In this document: positions 45,170 to 52,092 of the stretch, in pieces
Position numbering within the stretch: position 1 is the stretch's first letter
Layout: each line of letters opens with the position of its first letter
Source of the DNA: Microbispora sp. H11081
Lineage (GTDB): Bacteria; Actinomycetota; Actinomycetes; Streptosporangiales; Streptosporangiaceae
Direction of reading: 5' to 3'
Length of the DNA stretch: 64,000 bases
Assembly: GCF_012999535.1 (NCBI RefSeq)
Contig: NZ_JABBWV010000004.1
Location: 124,001 to 188,000 of the forward strand
Made by a program: the position numbers and the translations under genes
The notes under the pieces: model-generated
The model's database searches: none
The model's input: only the letters and a program-made list of their open reading frames with translations
Told to the model about the DNA's origin: nothing

Positions 45170-46081
45170 ATGACGACGGCGCAGACCATGGAGCGCGCGG
45201 ACGGCACACAGGAGCGTTCCCGCCCGCTGAAACGACCGCGTAAAAGGCCCCCCGTGGGGCTGCTACTGACCGCTCCTGTCATTGTCTTCCTCATCATTTT
45301 CTTCGTCTACCCGGTCGCCGAGATCTTCCGGCTGTCCTTCGTCGACGATGATGGAGCGCTTTCGCTGGGGCATTACACCGCTTTCGCGGGCACGGACGTG
45401 TACGTGACGATCCTCATCCGGACGATCTACACCTCGATCATCGTCACGGGACTGTGCGCCCTCATCGCCTTTCCGTACGCGTATCTCATGGTCCTGGTCG
45501 GCCCGAAAGCGCGGGCCGTCATGCTCGGCGTGGTGCTCATCCCCTTGTGGACCAGCCTGCTGGCGCGCACGTACGCCTGGATCATCCTGCTCTCCGATGT
45601 CGGCCCGGTCGTGGCGTTCCTCTCGGTCTTCGGCCTCGAAGTGACGCTGCTCGGCACCACCCGCGGGGTGCTGATCGGCATGGTGCAGGTCCTGCTGCCC
45701 TTCATCACCTTGCCGCTGTACAACACCATGCGCACGATCGACCGGCGGCTCGTCATGGCGGCCCAGTCGCTCGGGGCCACAGCGGGCGCGGCGTTCCGGC
45801 AGGTCTTCCTGCCGCTGACGGCTCCAGGCCTGATCACAGGCAGCGTCATGGTGTTCGTGCTCGGCCTCGGCTTCCACGTCACCCCGGCCCTGCTCGGCTC
45901 ACCCTCACAGTCCATGCTGGGCCAGCTGGCGGCACAGGAGATCTCGTTGAAGCTCGCCTGGGGAAGCGCGGGAGCGATGTCGGTCATCCTCTCCGTACTG
46001 ACCCTCATCGTCCTGCTGATCGCGGCCCGGTTCGGTATGACCAAGATGCTCACCAGCGTGGGAGGCAAGAATGCCCGCTAG
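45170..46081 (+). CDS. ABC transporter permease (PotB-like)
   Basis: 303 aa with a basic cytoplasmic N-terminus, six transmembrane helices (first VGLLLTAPVIVFLIIFFVYP) and the EAA loop AAQSLGATAGAAFRQVFLPL that contacts the ATPase. It forms a heterodimer with the next gene's product. ATG 45170 follows GAGGAGG. The stop overlaps the next start by 11 bp. Confidence 0.93.
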   Translation: MTTAQTMERADGTQERSRPLKRPRKRPPVGLLLTAPVIVFLIIFFVYPVAEIFRLSFVDDDGALSLGHYTAFAGTDVYVTILIRTIYTSIIVTGLCALIAFPYAYLMVLVGPKARAVMLGVVLIPLWTSLLARTYAWIILLSDVGPVVAFLSVFGLEVTLLGTTRGVLIGMVQVLLPFITLPLYNTMRTIDRRLVMAAQSLGATAGAAFRQVFLPLTAPGLITGSVMVFVLGLGFHVTPALLGSPSQSMLGQLAAQEISLKLAWGSAGAMSVILSVLTLIVLLIAARFGMTKMLTSVGGKNAR

Positions 46082-46865
46082 GCGGCCGTACGGCCTGGCC
46101 GCGTTCGCGGTCATCACAGGGGCTTTGCTGATTCTCCCCGGCCTGATCGTGTTCCCGATGAGCCTCAGCGATCGGCGTTCCTTCGTCTTCCCGCCGAAGG
46201 AGTGGAGTTTCCGGTGGTACGAGAACTTCTTCTCCGACCCCGGGTGGACAGAGACCCTGATGAACTCGCTGCAGACCGCGGTGGTCGTAGCGATCGTCGC
46301 CACCGTCGCGGGAACGGTCGCCGTTTTCGGCATCGTGCGGCACAACTTCCGCGGCAAGAGTGTCGTCGTCGGCCTGCTGCTCGCACCGATGGTGACCCCG
46401 ATCATCATTCTCGGGGTCGGCGAGTACGCGCTCTTCCTGAGGTGGCAGCTTGTCGGAACGGGCCTCGGGTTCACTCTGGCCCACATCGTGCACGCCATCC
46501 CGTACGTCGTGCTCACGGTCTCCGGCGTGCTGATGACGATGGACCGTCAGCTGGAACGCGCCGCGGCGAGTCTCGGCGCTCCCCCGCACAAGGTGCTCAG
46601 GACCATCACCCTGCCGATCATCGCCCCCGGGATCATGGCCGGCTTCATCTTCGCCTTCATCTCCTCGTTCGACGAGACGGTGATCGCGCTGTTCCTCTCG
46701 GACCCCAACTTCCGCACGATGCCCGTCCAGATGTACGCGAGCATGACGCAGGAAGTGGACCCGACGATCGCGGTCGGCGCGTCATTGATCATGCTGCTCT
46801 CGACCCTGCTCATCCTGTTGTCCGCTCTCGTGTTCAGGAGGCGTTATGCCAAGGCCAACCGCTGA
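46071..46865 (+). CDS. ABC transporter permease (PotC-like)
   Basis: 264 aa, six helices; EAA loop RAAASLGAPPHKVLRTITLP. Conserved FSFDETVIALFL-like segment (ISSFDETVIALFLSD) typical for polyamine/iron-type permeases. Overlaps both neighbouring genes, so the three membrane/ATPase genes are one translational unit. Confidence 0.93.
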   Translation: MPARRPYGLAAFAVITGALLILPGLIVFPMSLSDRRSFVFPPKEWSFRWYENFFSDPGWTETLMNSLQTAVVVAIVATVAGTVAVFGIVRHNFRGKSVVVGLLLAPMVTPIIILGVGEYALFLRWQLVGTGLGFTLAHIVHAIPYVVLTVSGVLMTMDRQLERAAASLGAPPHKVLRTITLPIIAPGIMAGFIFAFISSFDETVIALFLSDPNFRTMPVQMYASMTQEVDPTIAVGASLIMLLSTLLILLSALVFRRRYAKANR

Positions 46866-47946
46866 CCGCTCCCGAGGTGCGGCTGTCCGGTTGCGGGGGA
46901 TCGTCAAGCAGTACGGTGCTGGAGCTCCCGCCGTCAACGCAGTGTCGCTGGACATTGCGGCGGGCGAGTTCATCTCGCTCCTCGGCCCGAGCGGATCGGG
47001 CAAGACGACGACGTTGAACGCCATCGCCGGGTTCATCGACATCGACGCGGGCGAGATCGAACTGGGTGGAGTGGCCGTTGCGTCGATGCGCCCCCACTTG
47101 CGGAACATCGGCATGGTATTCCAGCATTTCACGCTCTTCCCGCACATGACCGTGGCCGAGAACGTCGCCTATCCGCTGCGCCAGCGCAAGGTCCCGGCGA
47201 AGGAGCGCGCGCGGCGGGTCCAGGCCGCGCTGGAGATGGTGCAGTTGGGCGAGTACGGGACCCGCCGCCCAGACCAACTGTCCGGCGGGCAGCAGCAGCG
47301 CGTGGCGGTGGCGAGAGCGGTCGTCTTCGAGCCCCGGGTTCTGCTGATGGACGAACCCTTCGGCGCACTGGACCGGAAGTTGCGCGAGGAGTTGCAGATC
47401 CAACTCAAGGGTCTGCACCGGGAACTGGGCATCACCATCATCTTCGTGACGCACGACCAGGAAGAGGCCTTGGTCCTCTCCGATCGCATCGCCGTCTTCA
47501 ACAACGGCTCGATCGATCAGATCGGCACGCCGGCGGAGTTGTACGACCGGCCCGAGAACCGGTTCGTCGCGCAGTTCCTCGGCGAGTCGAACATCTTCGA
47601 GGGCACGGTCCGGGACGTGGACGGCGTCCGCGCGCTGGTGTGCCCCGACGGCAGGTTCGTCCTTCCCGCGCCAGCCGCCGACCCGGGGACGGAGATCCAC
47701 GCGATGGTCCGCCCGGAGAAGTGCCGCGTCGCACCCGTCGGCCCAGACGGTGATGGGCTGACGAACGCCCTGGAGGGTGAGGTCGAGGAGGAGATCTTCC
47801 TCGGCTCGTCGCGGAAGCTGCTGGTCCGCACCCCGACCGACAGAGTGGTGACGGTGCGCTCGACCGCCGCAGCCGACCGCGGCGTTTCGGTGGGGTCGAA
47901 GGTGGTCGTGACCTGGGACTCGGCCGACCTGCTGGTAGTGCGCTAA
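46846..47946 (+). CDS. ABC transporter ATP-binding protein (PotA-like)
   Basis: 366 aa. Walker A GPSGSGKTT, Q-loop, signature LSGGQQQRVAVARA, Walker B VLLMDEPFGALD, switch His in FVTHDQEEAL, then a C-terminal TOBE_2 domain (FLGESNIFEG, VRPEKCRV). It powers the importer formed with the two permeases. AGGAGG lies before ATG 46846. The 3' end is followed after about 40 bp by transposase debris, marking the end of the catabolic cassette. Confidence 0.94.
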   Translation: MPRPTADRSRGAAVRLRGIVKQYGAGAPAVNAVSLDIAAGEFISLLGPSGSGKTTTLNAIAGFIDIDAGEIELGGVAVASMRPHLRNIGMVFQHFTLFPHMTVAENVAYPLRQRKVPAKERARRVQAALEMVQLGEYGTRRPDQLSGGQQQRVAVARAVVFEPRVLLMDEPFGALDRKLREELQIQLKGLHRELGITIIFVTHDQEEALVLSDRIAVFNNGSIDQIGTPAELYDRPENRFVAQFLGESNIFEGTVRDVDGVRALVCPDGRFVLPAPAADPGTEIHAMVRPEKCRVAPVGPDGDGLTNALEGEVEEEIFLGSSRKLLVRTPTDRVVTVRSTAAADRGVSVGSKVVVTWDSADLLVVR

Positions 47947-47984
47947 CGACCGCGCCGGGCGCCGGCTCGGCGGCCACACCGGAC

Positions 47985-48205
47985 GGCCTCCGACGAAGAC
48001 GGCGCTCAAAAGCTGGTCCTGCGGCTGGCTCGGGAAAACGCAAGGTGGGGCCACAAACGGATCCAGGGCGAGTTGGCCCGGCTCGGGCGTATGGGAGATC
48101 CTGAACGCGGCGGGCATCGATACGGCCCCGCGCCGCACCGGGGCGACGCGGCGGGAGTTCCTCGCGGCCCAGGCCGAGGGCATCCTCGCTGTCGACTTCC
48201 ATTCA
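47985..48205 (+). pseudogene. Integrase-core transposase remnant
   Basis: Plus strand encodes KLVLRLARENARWGHKRIQG and ELARLGR, then in a shifted frame VWEILNAAGIDTAPRRTGAT and REFLAAQAEGILAVDFH. This is the middle of an rve-domain transposase with a short deletion and frameshift. It ends at the junction with the ISAs1-type gene. Confidence 0.75.
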
Positions 48206-49337
48206 GGCGGGCCAGGCCGATGGCGAGATTGCGGAGGCTCGCCATGATCCGGGGTGCGGCACCGGTCCTCATCGTGCAGGCGTCTTCGCGGTAGGTGACG
48301 TCGCGGATGTGGTGCAGGGCTTCGATGCTCCAGTGGCCGCGGATCAGTCCGGCGAGGTGGGCATGGGTGATCTGGCCGGGGTGCAGGCTGGTGATGGCGT
48401 AGATGGTGACGATGGTGGTCTTCCCGGTGGCGTTGTTGGTGCGGCGTCGTTTGACCTGGATGGCCTGGGCGGCGTGAGGGAAGGGCAGGCCCGGGCGGAC
48501 GGTGCAGATCTTCATGCGGTGGATCTCGCGGCGTCCGTGCGCGGTCTCGTCGGTGCGGTCGTTGAGGATGGCCTCGCGCCAGGGCAGTGCCTTGAGCCGG
48601 CGCAGCAGCGTGGGCTGGTTGCCCTTGACGATGAACACGTAGTGCCCTCCGGCGGCGACGATCTGGCGGGCGTGCTCGTGCTGGGTGTGCAGGGCGTCGG
48701 CGGTGATGACCACGCTGGTGAGGTCGAGCCCGGATAGCAGGGGCGTGAACGCGGGGATCTCGTTGCTTTTGGCTGCGACCTGGGCTTGAGCCATCACCGT
48801 CTGGGTGTCGTGGCGGGTGGCGGCCAGCAGGTGGGTTACGCCGCCTGCGGTGCGGCTGCCGCGCAGGGTTTTGCCGTCCACGGCCAGGCCGAGTAGCGCT
48901 GTTGTGCCGTTCGTGGCGGTCGCTGGTGGCGCGGCGGCCAGGTTGGACAGGTAGGCGCAGGTCGCGGCGTCGAAGTTGTCGCCGTCCAGGCGGGCCAGCA
49001 GCCGTCCCAGGGTGGAGGCGGCCAGCCGTACGGTGCCCGGGAGACCGATCCGGGCGCGCAGGTCGGGATCGTATCCGGCGATGAACCGGGTGATCTTCGC
49101 CAGGGAAGTCGCTCCGCCGAGCACGGCGAGAAGGGCTAACGCGAGTAGCGGGCCGAGTCGGTAGCGGCGCCCGCGGCGGCTGCGGGGGTCGGGTACGGCA
49201 TCCAGCACCTCGGCCAGGGCGGGCAGATCGGACAGCGGATCGGAGATGGTGACGTGCTCCAGGTGGCGGGAGAGCACGTCGATCGGGGATGATGGCACGC
49301 GAACGCGGCCCCTGTTCTTGATCGACTGGCTAGACAC
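48206..49337 (-). pseudogene. ISAs1-family transposase, 3' truncated
   Basis: About 375 codons of an ISAs1-type DDE transposase: LPALAEVLDAVPDPRSRRGR, GLAVDGKTLRGSRTAGG, VVITADALHTQHEHARQI, FIVKGNQPTLL and RGHWSIEALHHIRDVTYRED (catalytic Glu region). After NLAIGLARLNG the family sequence stops and the frame continues antisense through the rve remnant to 48006. The usual final about 25 residues are missing. Start GTG 49337 or an internal GTG about 13 codons later. No clear terminal repeats were found. Confidence 0.8.
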
Positions 49338-49444
49338 CGACGATCATGAGGGGTCGCGTTTGTCATCTCCGCACCGGGGTGCCCTCAACCACCCGCCTGT
49401 CCCAGGGGTGCGACCGTCTCACCAGCCGAGAACGCTCGAGCCCT

Positions 49445-49455
49445 GGCGTGGAAGG
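49445..49455. repeat. 11-bp target duplication, left copy
   Basis: GGCGTGGAAGG directly abuts the left terminal repeat of the IS4-like element and is identical to 50969-50979. Confidence 0.9.
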
Positions 49456-50968
49456 CAATGCCGTTTAGTTAGATAGCGATCTTGCCGGTACCTTCGCCTG
49501 ATGATCATGTCGGGCATTGCGGGCAGTTCGGGTCGATTGACGGATCTGGTGGCGATCGGCGCGCTGACATCGCTGATCCCCCGGCAGGTACTGGATGCGG
49601 TCGTCGCTGCACACGGATGCCGGGAGCAACGTGTTCGTAAGCTCCCCGCACACGTGGTCATCTACCTGCTCATCGCGCTGTGCCTGTACCCCGACGATGA
49701 CTACGAGGAGGTCGCTGAGAAGCTGACGGGCATGCTGGCCTTGATGCCCGGAGCGTGCTGGGAGGCACCCACCCGCGGCGCGATCACGCAAGCCCGCCAG
49801 CGCCTAGGTTCCGAGGCGGTCCGAGAGGTATTCCGGCAGGTGGCGCGGCCCGCGGCGACCGAGTCAACGCCGGGCGCGTGGCTGAATCGCTGGCGGGTGA
49901 TGGCGATCGACGGGTTCGTGATCGACCTTCCCGACACCCAGGCCAACGTCGCCGAGTTCAGCCGCGACAGCGCGGGCGGGTACGAGACCGCCTTCCCGCA
50001 GGCGCGGGTGGTCGCCATCAGCGAGTGCGCCAGCCACGCCATCGTGGCAGCCGACGTGGCGGGCTGCTGGGCCGGCGAACAGACCCTCTCGTTCTCCCTG
50101 TACGAGCAGTTGAACGAGGAGATGCTGCTCACCGCCGACCGCGGCTTCTACAGCTTCGCGGCCTGGAACCAGGCACGTCACAGCGGCGCTCATCTGCTAT
50201 GGCGCGTCCAGGCCGGGCTCCGCCCCTACTGGCTATGTGACCTGGACGACGGGTCCTGGCTCGCCGTCATCACCAAACCCACCGGCCTGCGCCGATCGCA
50301 GAAAGACCGGCTCCGCGAGGCCGCCCGCCAAAGCCGAGACCTCGATCCCGATGACGCGGTGATCGTACGAGTGGTCGACTACGCGGTGCCCGACCGCAAG
50401 GGCGAGCACATCCGGCTGATCACCAGCATCCTCGATCCTGCCGAGGCCACCGCCGAAGACCTGGCCCATTGCTACCACGACCGCTGGGAGGCCGAAACCG
50501 GTATCGATCAGCTGAAGACTCATCTGCGCGGGCCGGGCCGTATCCTGCGCTCGCGCACCCCCGAGCTGGTCTACTAGGAGATCTGGGCCTATCTGCTGAC
50601 CCACTGGGCGTTATGCGCGTTGATCTGCACCGCCGCCACAGTGGCTGGGATCGACCCCGACCGGATCAAGTTTGTGGGCACTGTCCGCATCGTGCGCCGC
50701 TCGGTCACCGACCACGCGGCCTTTTCCCCCTGAGCCAGCTGACGCCTCCTGAATCCTCCACCGAGTCGCGCACCGCCGGAACGTGAACCCTCTCCGCCGC
50801 CACCGTTCCTACCCGCGAGCCGTCAAACGCTCTCGCAGGAGCAGTTACCGTGAGCGGCGCTCTTCCGATAAGGGCATCCGGTACGCGGGTCCACCGACTG
50901 TCACGCTCTTGCCCACACCGTCGGCCGCCCAGCGAAGACCATGATCAATTGCTATCTAAACGGCATTG
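49456..50968 (+). mobile_element. IS4-family insertion sequence, 1513 bp, inactive
   Basis: Ends are CAATGCCGTTTAG inverted repeats continuing to ATAGC (49456-49477 and 50951-50968). The left one has an extra TTAG. An exact 11-bp target duplication flanks the element, typical for the IS4 family. The single transposase gene is broken. Confidence 0.9.
49501..50944 (+). pseudogene. IS4-family transposase with amber codon and frameshift
   Basis: Frame begins LTDLVAIGALTSLIPRQVLD and contains VMAIDGFVIDLPDTQANVAE (first Asp), LLTADRGFYSF (second Asp) and CYHDRWEAETGIDQLKTHL (YREK-type Glu). A TAG at 50575-50577 interrupts the frame after SRTPELVY; the next in-frame residues EIWAYLLTHWALCALI are the expected continuation, so one base changed a sense codon. 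A second disruption near 50731 moves the remaining tail (RRHRSYPRAVKRSRRSSYR) to another frame that ends at 50944. Confidence 0.87.
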
Positions 50969-50979
50969 GGCGTGGAAGG
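50969..50979. repeat. 11-bp target duplication, right copy
   Basis: GGCGTGGAAGG directly follows the right terminal repeat of the IS4-like element and matches the left copy exactly. Confidence 0.9.
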
Positions 50980-51043
50980 TCAGGCCCTTCAGGCCAATAA
51001 CAAGATCTCAACCGCTCTGGACGGCTAATTCCAGAGCTACCTT

Positions 51044-51074
51044 GGAAGGGCCTCGGCTATTCCGAGGCCCTTCC
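51044..51074. terminator. Hairpin after the split integrase tail
   Basis: Perfect 13-bp stem (51044-51056 with 51062-51074), 5-nt loop CTATT. A near relative stands at 56617-56644, close to the right attachment site. Confidence 0.75.
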
Positions 51075-51153
51075 TGTTCGGGGCTCAGCCATCTGCCGAT
51101 AGCCCGAGCCGGCGCAACTGCTCGGCGTCCTCCACCTGACCCTGATCGGCTAG

Positions 51154-51309
51154 CTAGCTGCTAGGGGATTGAGCTTGATCGGAGTCTGCCGCGTCCGGTT
51201 CAGCAATCGGTGCTGGTGTGGGAGGGGGCTGCTTAGGCTCAGGCACATGTCCAGCAGGGCGATAGCCCTTTTTCTCTGCAGGATCGAACGCGGGGCGGGT
51301 TTCACTCAT
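51154..51309 (-). CDS. Small 51-aa protein downstream of DUF6338 gene
   Basis: ATG 51309 overlaps the DUF6338 stop codon (ATGAGTGA) and reads 51 codons to TAG. The peptide begins MSETRPAFDPAEKKGYRPAG and continues with a proline-rich and then acidic, Gln/Ser-ending tail. It has no hydrophobic segment. The tight overlap and clean composition support a real coupled gene; function is unknown, with a soluble partner of the membrane protein as the simplest idea. Confidence 0.65.
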   Translation of the reverse strand: MSETRPAFDPAEKKGYRPAGHVPEPKQPPPTPAPIAEPDAADSDQAQSPSS

Positions 51310-51955
51310 CGGCGCTATCTCCTTTCTCCCGGGGGGCCTCTATGAAGTCCAGGCATTCGACCTCGTCCATCCGAATGTATAACCCTCCGCTGTATGGGAG
51401 CGGGTTCTCGAAACGGCCGGATTTCGAGAGTGCCCATGCACTTTGCAGGTACACGTCCGCAGGGTGAGGATAGCCTGATACGAATGATGTCTCACCATAC
51501 CAGCCGCCCACCCAGCCGCCACTTTTGAGGCGTGCCCGAACGAAGCAATGCGAGCGGTTACTGAAAGCATCGTCCCAAGCTGTCGGTGTCGGCTTGTACG
51601 CGGAGGCAGCCCGGCGTATAGCCAACCGGTTAAGAAGCCAGGCGCTTCCGGCCGGAGCCGCAACGAGCAACAGCAGGGCCGTCAATGCTGCCAAGCGAGG
51701 GCTGGCCGCCGTGCCGACTAGCCAGCCTTGCCGCTGATCATAAACGAGTCGAACAAGCCATTCGCCCCCTATCGCCACATACACGGCATCAAGGACAATG
51801 CCAGCGGTTAAGGCGCGGAGCACTCGCTCTCCGAGCTCCTTGTGGCCAGGGGCGAGGCCGCGGAGGCGCTCACGTACGAACTGGTACGACACCCCAGGCA
51901 GAACTAGCAGGATCACGATTGTGACCTGCGCGAATGTCGTCGGCGCCTGTGACAA
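51302..51955 (-). CDS. DUF6338-family membrane protein
   Basis: 217 aa. Three hydrophobic helices in the first 115 residues (TFAQVTIVILLVLPGVSYQF; a second around TAGIVLDAVYVAIGGEWLV; a third LTALLLLVAAPAGSAWLLN), with VSYQFVRERLRG after the first. They are followed by a cytosolic beta-rich domain (WDDAFSNRSHCFVRARLKSG, GWYGETSFVSGYPHPADVYL). The pattern fits DUF6338 proteins of actinomycetes, whose function is unknown. TTG 51955 is preferred because GGAGG lies five bases upstream. It is divergent from the CHAT protease gene across a 137-bp gap. Confidence 0.75.
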   Translation of the reverse strand: MSQAPTTFAQVTIVILLVLPGVSYQFVRERLRGLAPGHKELGERVLRALTAGIVLDAVYVAIGGEWLVRLVYDQRQGWLVGTAASPRLAALTALLLLVAAPAGSAWLLNRLAIRRAASAYKPTPTAWDDAFSNRSHCFVRARLKSGGWVGGWYGETSFVSGYPHPADVYLQSAWALSKSGRFENPLPYSGGLYIRMDEVECLDFIEAPREKGDSADE

Positions 51956-52092
51956 CTGCCCTCCTCTCGAAGCCGCTTGAAGCGGCTGCGTGTTCAGATG
52001 TCGGATCGGTAACCTAGTGGAAATATCTTGTCCAGGCGTGGGCGTCAACCATGATGTCTTGCGTGACATCCGTTTAGAGGTGAGCCGATAAG

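Larger units (their letters stand above)
49400..51028 (+). pseudogene. Tail of a second element integrase, split by the IS4-like insertion
   Basis: Joining the bases before 49456 to those after 50979 gives a frame ending RLTSRERSSPGVEGQALQAN and NKISTALDG with TAA 51026-51028, followed 15 bp later by a hairpin terminator. The end resembles the tail of the integrase remnant at 33084 (IEGQRARANGQITKAL). The upstream limit is uncertain because the ISAs1 debris begins there. Confidence 0.4.
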
